NCBI GenBank assembly: GCA_002869605.1
Contig: PKUI01000164.1
Coordinates: 1-6,962 of the forward strand
Reading direction: 5' to 3'
Origin: Desulfuromonas sp.
GTDB lineage: Bacteria; Desulfobacterota; Desulfuromonadia; Desulfuromonadales; SZUA-401
DNA length: 6,962 nt
Numbering within the stretch: position 1 is the first letter of the stretch; each line of letters begins with the position of its first letter. The notes under the pieces were generated by a model. The model had not been told where the DNA came from, searched no databases, and saw nothing but the letters and a program-made list of their open reading frames with translations. The translations under genes were made by a program, and so were the position numbers. Shown here in pieces: positions 1-5,917 of this stretch.

Positions 1-996
1 CACCAGGCTGCCGCCACAGGACGAACCACTGCCGGCTGTGCAGCCGAAGCAGTGTTCTGCCGTGCGGATGCGGCGCACCAGCAGTTGCTCTGGATCGGCC
101 GAGAAGACCGTAAGCGGTTCCTTCGTGTTGAGCGGAAGTTGGAGTGCCAGGTTGAAATCGCAGTCGAACAGACGGCCATCCCAGTCGATGCTGATCTGAT
201 GGCGGCACATCAGGCCGTCGAGGGTTTCCGGATTGAAGGCTTCCTCCAGAAGTTGACAGTAGCCTCGAGCCTTGTTCTCGTGGCGGAGGTCTTCGAGAAA
301 CCGGCCGATCGGCATGTTCGCGAGGGTCAGCAGTCGGGTGAAGGAGAGGCCATACCGTTCCTGAAGCTCCCTGCGGTAAGCGTCCTCCAGGTCTTCCTGG
401 CTGGGCGGCAGGAAGGGGCCGCCCGGGTTGTAGACCAGGCTCAGTGAGAGTCCCTGCGGTTGTCCATAGCCGAGCCGGTTCAGCTGTCTGATCGCTTCGA
501 TGCTTTGCTGGTAGGTGCCGCTTCCGCGCTGCGCGTCAACATTTTCCGCAAGGTAGCAGGGGAGTGAGGCGACCAGTGCCACCTGGTGCTGGTGGAAGAA
601 GTCAAACAGATCCTGCTGTCCCGCTTCGAAGCCGACGGTCAGGTTGGTGCGTACCTGTACCGGAAAACCTTCCCGGCGTAGCTGCGCCACGAAGGTGCGA
701 AAATGAGGGTTCATCTCCGGCGCCCCCCCGGTGATATCGATGGTGCAGGGGGGGCAGCGACGGGCCAGGTGCAGAACGGCCTCCATGGTCTCCGGAGTCA
801 TGATTTCCAGGCGACCTGGGGCGGCGGTGACATGGCAGTGGCGACAGCTGAGGTTGCAGAGGCGACCGACGTTGACCTGAAGGGCTGTTAGACTCTGGCT
901 GTGCAACAGGGGAGAGCCGCTGTCGAGGATGGCTTGGTCGAAGCGGCGAGTGAACAGTGCTTCGGTCTCTGGTAACTCTTGGTGTTTGTTTTTCAT
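1..996 (-). CDS. arsS: ArsS-type radical SAM protein (arsenosugar biosynthesis), 3' end cut by window edge
   Basis: The frame is open for 332 codons from ATG at 996 to the left edge, with no stop seen. The radical SAM cluster motif CNLSCRHC (C47, C51, C54) follows the family-like stretch LQVNVGRLCN. The signature DITGGAPEMNPHF is at 87-99, and MCR (C264) and FDCDFN (C279) follow. The Cys-rich tail HCFGCTAGSGSSCGG (C316, C319, C327) is typical of the ArsS / DUF3641 family. Family knowledge: ArsS acts on a dimethylarsenic species with the S-adenosylmethionine-derived 5'-deoxyadenosyl group to make an arsenosugar precursor, downstream of the methyltransferase ArsM. Some members of this family are selenoproteins. 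Here every visible position of that kind is a normal Cys codon and there is no in-frame TGA. Only a few residues should be missing beyond the edge. No clear Shine-Dalgarno precedes the ATG (CTCCCTCC lies just upstream), so the start is the weaker part of the call. No arsM or arsR is visible in the window. Confidence 0.9.
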   Translation of the reverse strand, partial: MKNKHQELPETEALFTRRFDQAILDSGSPLLHSQSLTALQVNVGRLCNLSCRHCHVTAAPGRLEIMTPETMEAVLHLARRCPPCTIDITGGAPEMNPHFRTFVAQLRREGFPVQVRTNLTVGFEAGQQDLFDFFHQHQVALVASLPCYLAENVDAQRGSGTYQQSIEAIRQLNRLGYGQPQGLSLSLVYNPGGPFLPPSQEDLEDAYRRELQERYGLSFTRLLTLANMPIGRFLEDLRHENKARGYCQLLEEAFNPETLDGLMCRHQISIDWDGRLFDCDFNLALQLPLNTKEPLTVFSADPEQLLVRRIRTAEHCFGCTAGSGSSCGGSLV

Positions 997-1102
997 GGAG
1001 GGAGTATGCCATAGCTCCCGGGTTGGATGAAACCTGTTAGTCCGGCCAAATGTCTGCCCGGTCAAATCACTTAATCTATTGTCATGCGCCCGAAAGATGC
1101 CA

Positions 1103-1125
1103 ATGACTTTTTGTCAAAAAGTCAT
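1103..1125. promoter_or_regulatory. Perfect 11-bp-arm palindrome, candidate operator
   Basis: The arms ATGACTTTTTG and CAAAAAGTCAT are exact reverse complements around a single central T. The 9-mer GTCATGCGC occurs as a direct repeat at 1081-1089 and 1121-1129, the second copy overlapping the right arm. A nearly continuous perfect dyad between divergent genes suggests a binding site for a dimeric regulator. It lies about 105 bases upstream of the arsS start and 185 upstream of the regulator start. As a hairpin it would have almost no loop, and it follows no gene end, so a terminator is unlikely. The regulator is unknown. It does not clearly match an ArsR or FleQ site as I know them. Confidence 0.45.
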
Positions 1126-1230
1126 GCGCATCCCTATGGATAGGTTGATGTTGGGGGCCAGGAAAGGCTGATTTTGTCGGATTTGAAGGGCGTTTGAGAA
1201 AAATAGGGAGAGAGGCTCTATTTTGGAATA

Positions 1231-1259
1231 TAGTTTGCTGTACGCTAGAAAAATATAAT
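1231..1259 (+). promoter_or_regulatory. Candidate sigma70-like promoter for the REC-PAS-GGDEF-EAL locus
   Basis: TATAAT at 1254-1259 is a perfect -10 hexamer in an AT-rich stretch, 50 bases before the ATG at 1310. The -35 position at 17-base spacing is TAGTTT (1231-1236), a poor match with only T1 and G3 conserved, so the promoter would be weak or need an activator. Transcription would begin near 1266, giving a leader of about 44 bases. Confidence 0.35.
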
Positions 1260-1274
1260 TTTACCAATGTTTGT

Positions 1275-1302
1275 ACCTTTCAGAAAGGTGAGGGGTTTTC
1301 CC
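1275..1302 (+). promoter_or_regulatory. Shine-Dalgarno region with overlapping small hairpins
   Basis: The ribosome binding site AAGGTGAGG (1285-1293) lies 16 bases before the ATG at 1310, which is unusually far. ACCTTT (1275-1280) and AAAGGT (1284-1289) form a 6-bp stem with loop CAG that would cover the AAGG part of the site. A second short fold, GGG-TTTT-CCC (1293-1302), lies between the site and the start codon and could shorten the effective distance. Whether either forms in the cell is inference. Confidence 0.3.
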
Positions 1303-1309
1303 TGTACCC

Positions 1310-2098
1310 ATGAGTGAAGTTAATTGCCCTAAGTCGAACCAGAGTTTACGGCAGCCGTTGATTCTGGTGGTCGATGACGAGGCGTTTATGCGTACCCTGA
1401 TCCGGGATGCTCTTACCGAGTGTGGTTTGGGCGTGGTGACGGTTTCGAGCGGTGTGGAAATGTTGGAGACGTTGCGCGATTCGATTCCGGATGCCGTGGT
1501 TCTCGACGTGGTGATGCCGGAGTTGGATGGTTACCAGGCCTGCGAACGCCTGCGGGAGCTGCCGGGGTGCGAGCATCTGCCGGTGCTGATGGTCACGGGA
1601 AGGGATGATCTTGAGTCGATCGAGACGGCTTTTGCCGCAGGAGCGACCGATTTTATGTCCAAGCCACTGAACGGGCCGATCATGGCCTACCGCCTGCGCT
1701 ATCTGTTGCGCTCGGCAAAGATGGCGCGCAGCCTGCACACCAGCAAACAGCACCTTGCCCGGGCACAGAAGATCGCGCGGCTCGGTTACTGGCATTTTGA
1801 TCCCCTGCAGCGTCGGTTCCAGGTTTCCGAAATGGCGGCGAAACTGCTCGAGTTGGGCCAGGAGGGGGCGTATGGTCCGGCCGATGCCTTGGCTCATATC
1901 GCCGAGGATGAGAGGGATACGCTGAGCCAGGCGCTTGAAACGCTACAGTATGGCGAAGTGGTGGAACCCAGCTTCTTCCGGGTGATCAAGGACTCGAAGG
2001 GGAGGGTGCTGCGTGCGACCTGGGAGCAGCGAGGGAGGTCGTCGGAGCCGATAAGCGGGGTGTTGCAGGATGTGACCGAGATTACCCGAGCCCGCTAG
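1310..2098 (+). CDS. N-terminal half: response regulator receiver plus PAS-like sensor domain
   Basis: The 262-residue product begins with a CheY-like receiver domain (about residues 16-134). Its acidic pair is D22-D23, the phosphoacceptor D66 lies in VVLDVVMP, the conserved Thr is T96 and the Lys is K118 in SKP, so it should be phosphorylatable by a histidine kinase. Residues 147-259 look like a PAS fold: ARAQKIARLGYWHFD at the start and GVLQDVTEITRAR at the end match PAS edges. No cognate kinase is in the window. If TAG terminates translation, this product is a receiver-PAS protein with no output domain, which could still titrate phosphate from a kinase or be inert. The ATG at 1310 gives the usual short lead-in to the receiver. 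Confidence 0.75.
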   Translation: MSEVNCPKSNQSLRQPLILVVDDEAFMRTLIRDALTECGLGVVTVSSGVEMLETLRDSIPDAVVLDVVMPELDGYQACERLRELPGCEHLPVLMVTGRDDLESIETAFAAGATDFMSKPLNGPIMAYRLRYLLRSAKMARSLHTSKQHLARAQKIARLGYWHFDPLQRRFQVSEMAAKLLELGQEGAYGPADALAHIAEDERDTLSQALETLQYGEVVEPSFFRVIKDSKGRVLRATWEQRGRSSEPISGVLQDVTEITRAR

Positions 2099-2176
2099 CG
2101 GATCGAGTACCTGGCGTACTATGACGAACTAACCGGCCTGGCCAATCGCAACCTGTTTCTCGAGCGGGTCCGGGAA

Positions 2177-3448
2177 GTGGTGGCTTCTGCCGTCCGGCAT
2201 CAACGAATTGGTGTTCTGCTCTATCTGGGGGTTCATCACTTTAAGCGGATCAACGATACCCTGGGGCTCGAGTTAGGCGATTGCCTGTTACAGGAGATTG
2301 CCCTGCGGTTGCGGCGTTTCGTGCGGGAGTGTGATGTTTTGGGGCGTAATCCTTTCGATGAAGGGCGCGTTTCGCGGCTAGGGGGGGACGAATTCTGCAT
2401 CCTGCTTTCGGAGATTGCCCGGGTTGATGACGCTGCGCAGGTGGTACAGCGCCTCGACCAGGTCATGAACGAGCCTTTTTTGCTTGGTGAGCAGCAACTG
2501 CATGTGACCCTGCGTACCGGCATCAGTGTTTTTCCAGCCGATAGCGAAGAGCCCGAGACGTTGCTCAAACAGGCTTACACCGCCCTCAGTCATGCCAAGG
2601 ATACCTCCGGAGCTTATCAGTTTTACGAGCACTCGATGACCGAAGAGGCCGTTTCGCGCATGCTGCTCGAGCAGGAGATTCGCATCGGCATTGAGCGCAA
2701 GGATTTTAAACTGTTCTACCAGCCGTTGGTCGATCTCGAGAGCGGTGCGGTGATTGGTGTCGAAGCGTTGGCGCGTTGGCAGCATCCGCAGCGGGGTCTG
2801 GTTTCTCCGGCCGAGTTTATCCCGGTCGCTGAAGAGTCCGGGTTGATCGTGCCGCTGGGGCGGGACCTGCTTCTCGAGGCCTGTCTCCAGGGTGCCGCCT
2901 GGCAGGCTCAGGGGTATCCGCCGTTGCGCATTTCGGTCAACATCTCTCCTCGGCAGTTTGTCGACGATGATGTCTGTGCGTTGCTGGGAGGTGTGCTGGC
3001 AAGGAGCGGATTGCCGCCAGAGAATCTCGAGGTCGAAATCACCGAGAGCTTGTTACTTGATGACGCCAGTCAGGCCGATGCGACCCTGATGCGCATTAAG
3101 GAGATGGGTATCGGGGTGGCGATCGATGATTTCGGTACCGGCTACTCGTCGCTGAGCTACCTGCATGCCTTCCCCATCGATACCCTCAAGATCGACCGTT
3201 CCTTTGTCAACAACGGAACCGCGGGAGGGCAGGCTGAAGCGATCCTTAAGGCGATTGTCGCCATGGGGCAGAGCCTCGAAATGAATATCCTTGCCGAGGG
3301 GATCGAGACCGATGAACAACGTCGACTGCTGGGCGGACTCGGCTGTCACCAGGCCCAGGGCTACCTGTTCGGTCGCCCCTTGCCGTTGGAGGAGATTGAG
3401 GAGCTGTTTGCCTGTCAGTTTCAACAAGGTCGTGGCGCATCAGGGTGA
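2177..3448 (+). CDS. C-terminal half: degenerate GGDEF domain plus intact EAL phosphodiesterase domain
   Basis: The frame is open from 2099. The first common start codon is GTG at 2177, which has no good ribosome binding site and would remove the DELTGLANR entry of the GGDEF domain, so independent translation is doubtful. Numbering from GTG: the motif RLGGDEF (G69-F73) is intact, but the metal-binding DxD stretch before FKRINDTLG reads LGVHHFK (G18, H20) and the usual GH-x-x-GD reads GLELGD. No I-site RxxD sits at the usual spacing before GGDEF. The EAL domain (about 166-412) has E196 (EALARW), N255, E287 (EITES), D317-D318 (DDFGTGYSSL), K338, E374 (AEGIET) and Q394 (QGYLFGRP), the set needed for hydrolysis of c-di-GMP to pGpG. 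I infer a phosphodiesterase with a non-cyclising GGDEF domain, if it is expressed. Confidence 0.75.
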   Translation: MVASAVRHQRIGVLLYLGVHHFKRINDTLGLELGDCLLQEIALRLRRFVRECDVLGRNPFDEGRVSRLGGDEFCILLSEIARVDDAAQVVQRLDQVMNEPFLLGEQQLHVTLRTGISVFPADSEEPETLLKQAYTALSHAKDTSGAYQFYEHSMTEEAVSRMLLEQEIRIGIERKDFKLFYQPLVDLESGAVIGVEALARWQHPQRGLVSPAEFIPVAEESGLIVPLGRDLLLEACLQGAAWQAQGYPPLRISVNISPRQFVDDDVCALLGGVLARSGLPPENLEVEITESLLLDDASQADATLMRIKEMGIGVAIDDFGTGYSSLSYLHAFPIDTLKIDRSFVNNGTAGGQAEAILKAIVAMGQSLEMNILAEGIETDEQRRLLGGLGCHQAQGYLFGRPLPLEEIEELFACQFQQGRGASG

Positions 3449-3461
3449 GGCGGCGCAGCGG

Positions 3462-3491
3462 TTGACTTGTCACTCTTCCTGCAGCTACTAT
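3462..3491 (+). promoter_or_regulatory. Candidate sigma70 promoter of the def-fmt-DUF116 operon
   Basis: TTGACT (3462-3467) matches five of six -35 bases. It is followed after 18 bases by TACTAT (3486-3491), which matches four of six -10 bases; an overlapping TATAAC starts at 3489. Transcription would begin near 3498, about 60 bases before def and just in front of the hairpin at 3503-3525. The site lies in the 111-base gap after the EAL stop, so def-fmt need not depend on transcription from the interrupted regulator. Confidence 0.5.
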
Positions 3492-3502
3492 AACAGCATG
3501 AG

Positions 3503-3525
3503 CGGCCTGGCTAATTGCCAGGCCG
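3503..3525 (+). promoter_or_regulatory. 9-bp GC-rich hairpin between the EAL gene and def
   Basis: CGGCCTGGC and GCCAGGCCG pair perfectly around the loop TAATT. The following bases (AATTGTTAAGATTC) are not a proper T run, so a rho-independent terminator for the upstream gene would be weak. Because a good promoter ends about a dozen bases before it, the hairpin would form at the 5' end of the def mRNA and could stabilise it or reduce readthrough. The nearby TTG at 3515 lies inside this hairpin and is not a believable start for def. Confidence 0.45.
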
Positions 3526-3559
3526 AATTGTTAAGATTCTCGCCGAGGAACATCGAACT

Positions 3560-4075
3560 ATGGCCGTACTGGAGATCCTTCACTATCCCGATGAACGTCT
3601 CTCACGCAAGTGTGAACCTGTCCCCGAGATTACCCCTGAACTGATCAAGCTGGCGGATGACATGGTTGAGACCATGTACGATGCTCCCGGTGTCGGTCTG
3701 GCGGCGCCCCAGGTGGGGGTGCTGCAGCGCCTGGTGGTGATCGACTGTGCTCCGTCTGATGAAGCGGCGGACCTGATCACGGCGTTCAACCCAGAAATTG
3801 TCGAGCGTGACGGGGAATGCTTCGAAGAAGAAGGGTGCCTGTCGGTCCCGGGGTACGCCGCCAAGGTTCATCGCGCGGCTCGAGTTAAGGTCCGTTACCA
3901 GGATCGCGACGGGGCGATGGTCGAGCGGGAGGCCGATGGGCTGCTGGCGGTCGCCTTTCAGCACGAAATTGATCACCTCGATGGCATCTTGTATGTCGAT
4001 CGCCTCTCGTCCCTGAAGCGGGGCATGTTTCGCAAGAAGTACCAGAAAATGCTTGCCCAGTCGGAGCCGTCATGA
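3560..4075 (+). CDS. def: Peptide deformylase
   Basis: The 171-residue product has all three deformylase motifs in order: GVGLAAPQ (44-51), EGCLS (91-95) and HEIDH (135-139). C93, H135 and H139 bind the metal (Fe or Zn) and E136 is the catalytic base. It removes the N-formyl group from nascent chains at the ribosome, so that methionine aminopeptidase can act. The start MAVLEILHYPDERL is the normal deformylase N-terminus, and GAGGAA (3545-3550) lies 9 bases before it. The in-frame TTG at 3515 would add 15 atypical residues. The length is normal for the bacterial enzyme. The stop overlaps the fmt start by four bases (ATGA), so the formyl-adding and formyl-removing enzymes are translationally coupled. 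Confidence 0.96.
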   Translation: MAVLEILHYPDERLSRKCEPVPEITPELIKLADDMVETMYDAPGVGLAAPQVGVLQRLVVIDCAPSDEAADLITAFNPEIVERDGECFEEEGCLSVPGYAAKVHRAARVKVRYQDRDGAMVEREADGLLAVAFQHEIDHLDGILYVDRLSSLKRGMFRKKYQKMLAQSEPS

Positions 4076-5031
4076 TCGATTCAGCCAAGTTGCGTACCGT
4101 GTTTATGGGGACCCCCGATTTTGCCTGCGGAACCCTGCAGGGACTGATCGATGCGGGGGTCAATCTGGTGGGGGTTTTTACCCAGCCTGACCGTCCCAAG
4201 GGGCGGGGCAAAAAACTTGCCCCCCCTCCGGTCAAGGTGTTGGCGCAAGAGCATGGGGTGCCGGTTTTTCAGCCCCAGCGCCTGAGACGCCCCGAGGCGG
4301 TCGAGGCGTTGCGGCAGCTCGAACCGGAGCTGGTGGTGGTCGTGGCCTACGGGCAGATCCTGCCGAAAGAGGTACTGGAGATTCCAAAGCACGGTTGCAT
4401 CAACGTCCACGCCTCGCTGCTTCCCCGCTACCGTGGCGCCGCGCCGATCAACCAGGCGATCATCGATGGTGAAACCGAGACCGGCATCACCACCATGCTT
4501 ATGGACGAGGGGCTCGACACCGGAGATATGCTGGTCAAGCGTGCCCTGGAGATTCCCCCCGATGAAACCGCCGGTGAACTGCACGATCGCCTGGCCGAGC
4601 TCGGCCGCGAGACCATGGTCGAAACCCTGCGCCAGCTCTGTGCCGGGGAGCTGAAGCCGCAAGTGCAGGACGATGCTCTCAGTACCTACGCTCCGATGCT
4701 CAAGAAGGAAGATGGCCGCGTCGACTGGACGCGCAGTGCCGGGGACCTTCACAATCAGGTGCGCGGACTCTCTCCCTGGCCCGGCGCCTTTACCTCGCTG
4801 GGGGAAGAGGTTCTTAAATTTGCGGCAACCCGTGTAGTCGATGGCAACGGAGTGCCGGGATCGGTGCTGGCCGCCGATGCCTCCGGCGTGGTGGTCGCCT
4901 GCGGCGAGCAGGCGTTGCTTCTGGGGGCCCTGCAGCTGCCCGGAAAGCGGATGCTGCCAGCCGCAGAGTTCGTGCGTGGGGCCAAGTTGGAGGTTGGAGA
5001 GCGGCTGGGGAAAGGGAGCGATGTCTCCTGA
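4072..5031 (+). CDS. fmt: Methionyl-tRNA formyltransferase
   Basis: The 319-residue product transfers a formyl group from 10-formyltetrahydrofolate to initiator Met-tRNA in the cytosol. The N-terminal formyltransferase fold opens with RTVFMGTPDFA (8-18). The basic loop DRPKGRGKKLAPPPVK (40-55) corresponds to the tRNA-contacting loop of the family. The catalytic region is INVHASLLPRYRGAAP with N111 and H113, followed by D149 in GLDTGD; these line up with N108, H110 and D146 of the E. coli enzyme. The C-terminal beta-barrel tRNA-binding domain includes RVDWTRSA and LSPWPGAFT (about 216-241). GGAG (4063-4066) lies 5 bases before the ATG. The gene overlaps def by 4 bases and the DUF116 gene by 11. 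The length is normal. Confidence 0.97.
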   Translation: MIDSAKLRTVFMGTPDFACGTLQGLIDAGVNLVGVFTQPDRPKGRGKKLAPPPVKVLAQEHGVPVFQPQRLRRPEAVEALRQLEPELVVVVAYGQILPKEVLEIPKHGCINVHASLLPRYRGAAPINQAIIDGETETGITTMLMDEGLDTGDMLVKRALEIPPDETAGELHDRLAELGRETMVETLRQLCAGELKPQVQDDALSTYAPMLKKEDGRVDWTRSAGDLHNQVRGLSPWPGAFTSLGEEVLKFAATRVVDGNGVPGSVLAADASGVVVACGEQALLLGALQLPGKRMLPAAEFVRGAKLEVGERLGKGSDVS

Positions 5032-5806
5032 GACGTCCTCCCCGCCGGATCTTTACCAGCCGCGCAAGCGGATCTTCATCGCCGTTCTGAGTGTTGCCTG
5101 CCTGCTGTTGTTGGGCATTACCTTCCTGCTCTGGTACGTGCCGAATGTCGGCCTTCGCCAGATCCATCCCTTATTACCGCCAGTTTTCAGCGTGCTGCTT
5201 GGGCTTTTTGCCCTGGTGATCCTTGCCGGGATGGGGGTGCTGGTGCTGACCCTGCTGACCGGGCGCGATCTTTTCCTTACCCAGCGCCTGCGTGGCCTGG
5301 TGATTCGTTACCTGTTTCCTGCGATCGTTAACTTCGGGCGTCTGCTCGGAGTCGATCGTGACCTGCTGCAGCAGTCGTTTATTGCCCTGAATAACCAGCT
5401 GGTGCGTGCTCGGAAGCTTCAGATTACCCCGGACCGCGCCCTGATCCTGCTGCCGCACTGTATCCAGCTGTTTGACTGTGCCATAAAGATTACCGGCGAT
5501 GTGAGCAAGTGTTCCCGATGTGGCATGTGCGACATTTCAGGGCTTACGCAACTCGCCGAACGCTTTGGGATCGAGGTGGCGGTGGCGACCGGTGGCACCC
5601 TGGCGCGCAGGCTGATCGTTGAGAAGCGTCCGCGGTTTATCCTCGCGGTGGCGTGTGAGCGCGACCTGACCTCGGGGATCCGCGATGCCTACCCGTTGCC
5701 GGTGATCGGCGTCCTCAACCACCGCCCCAATGGTCCATGTTTTAACACCGGGGTTGTTTTTGCCGAAATGGAGGGCGTTCTCAGGGAGCACATCGTCGCT
5801 TCCTGA
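5021..5806 (+). CDS. DUF116 family membrane protein with Cys-rich domain, function unknown
   Basis: The 261-residue product has two hydrophobic membrane segments at about 18-40 and 55-79. A cytosolic domain follows that carries seven Cys: C147 (LPHC), C153, the cluster C164-x2-C167-x2-C170 (CSRCGMC), C212 (ACER) and C240 (GPCF). This pattern fits the DUF116 family. The close cysteines suggest a metal or Fe-S site, but that is inference and no enzyme activity is established to my knowledge. I chose the ATG at 5021, which lies 11 bases inside the end of fmt with AAAGG 5 bases upstream. The frame is open further upstream to an ATG at 4841, but that part only reads fmt out of frame. The coupling to fmt implies co-expression with protein formylation and deformylation. 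I recall DUF116 genes next to fmt in other deltaproteobacteria, so a link to translation or protein maturation is plausible. Confidence 0.87.
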   Translation: MSPETSSPPDLYQPRKRIFIAVLSVACLLLLGITFLLWYVPNVGLRQIHPLLPPVFSVLLGLFALVILAGMGVLVLTLLTGRDLFLTQRLRGLVIRYLFPAIVNFGRLLGVDRDLLQQSFIALNNQLVRARKLQITPDRALILLPHCIQLFDCAIKITGDVSKCSRCGMCDISGLTQLAERFGIEVAVATGGTLARRLIVEKRPRFILAVACERDLTSGIRDAYPLPVIGVLNHRPNGPCFNTGVVFAEMEGVLREHIVAS

Positions 5807-5821
5807 CTGTGCTTTTGCCCC

Positions 5822-5849
5822 TTGTTTTCCACCAAAACGTACCTATATT
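5822..5849 (+). promoter_or_regulatory. Candidate promoter of htpX
   Basis: TTGTTT (5822-5827) and TATATT (5844-5849) are separated by 16 bases in the 111-base gap between the DUF116 gene and htpX. The -35 matches three of six positions and the -10 five of six. No sigma32 heat-shock pattern (CTTGAAA with CCCCAT) is evident, although htpX is heat-inducible in some bacteria. htpX could also be reached by readthrough from the def operon, since no terminator is seen in the gap. Confidence 0.35.
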
Positions 5850-5917
5850 GTGCGGAGAAAAGGGCCGGAGCCTTGTGCGCCGCGCCGTGAATAAGCTCAA
5901 ATTCTGGAGGATGCTCG

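Larger units (their letters stand above)
997..1309. other. Divergent intergenic region between arsS and the REC-PAS-GGDEF-EAL locus
   Basis: This is about 313 bases without a convincing gene, and more AT-rich than the flanking genes. It must hold the promoters for both directions. For arsS the best -35-like match on the minus strand is TTGACC (1065 to 1060), but any -10 at normal spacing is poor (GACTAA), so I do not call that promoter. The motif GTCA recurs at 1061, 1081, 1113 and 1121, partly inside the palindrome described separately. Two smaller dyads are present: CCTAT-GG-ATAGG at 1133-1144, and AAAATAG at 1200-1206 paired with CTATTTT at 1218-1224. No riboswitch that I know fits the sequence. 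Confidence 0.7.
1310..3448 (+). pseudogene. REC-PAS-GGDEF-EAL c-di-GMP regulator interrupted by one in-frame TAG codon
   Basis: The whole span is one reading frame of 712 positions in which codon 263 (2096-2098) is TAG. The frame on both sides is identical and domain content continues across it. Before the stop are REC and a PAS-like domain ending in GVLQDVTEITRAR. Directly after it come RIEYLAYYDELTGLANR, the standard PAS-to-GGDEF linker and GGDEF entry motif, then GGDEF and a full EAL domain. The intact protein would be a phosphorylation-controlled c-di-GMP enzyme, probably a phosphodiesterase. A single C-to-T change from CAG (Gln) would create the TAG, and Gln is plausible at this linker position. 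Nothing else in the frame is broken, so the lesion is recent, a sequencing error, or read through. The two halves are listed separately as well. Confidence 0.8.

Noticed and set aside
52..447. Open frame of 131 codons on the plus strand near the left edge
   Set aside because: It lies antisense to arsS, whose minus-strand frame carries the conserved radical SAM and Cys-rich motifs.
602..1012. Minus-strand open frame of 136 codons starting upstream of arsS
   Set aside because: It reads arsS out of frame; the product is low-complexity Pro/Arg/Ser sequence with no family motif.
1082..1267. Small minus-strand open frame (61 codons) in the arsS-REC intergenic region
   Set aside because: It has no recognisable protein motif and covers the palindrome and the promoter of the divergent gene.
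1130..1309. Possible c-di-GMP (GEMM) riboswitch upstream of the GGDEF-EAL gene
   Set aside because: I looked for the conserved GEMM core and tetraloop-receptor features and did not find them; the predicted leader of about 44 bases is also too short.
2099..3448. Independent GGDEF-EAL gene with its own translation start
   Set aside because: No ATG or convincing ribosome binding site precedes the GGDEF entry motif. The first GTG (2177) would cut into the domain, so a single interrupted gene is the better reading.
3515..3559. Extended def start at TTG 3515
   Set aside because: The TTG lies inside a 9-bp hairpin and lacks a ribosome binding site. The ATG at 3560 has GAGGAA in place and gives the standard N-terminus.
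4841..5020. Upstream extension of the DUF116 gene to ATG 4841
   Set aside because: It would overlap fmt by 190 bases and translate it out of frame; DUF116 homology and the membrane segments begin after 5021.
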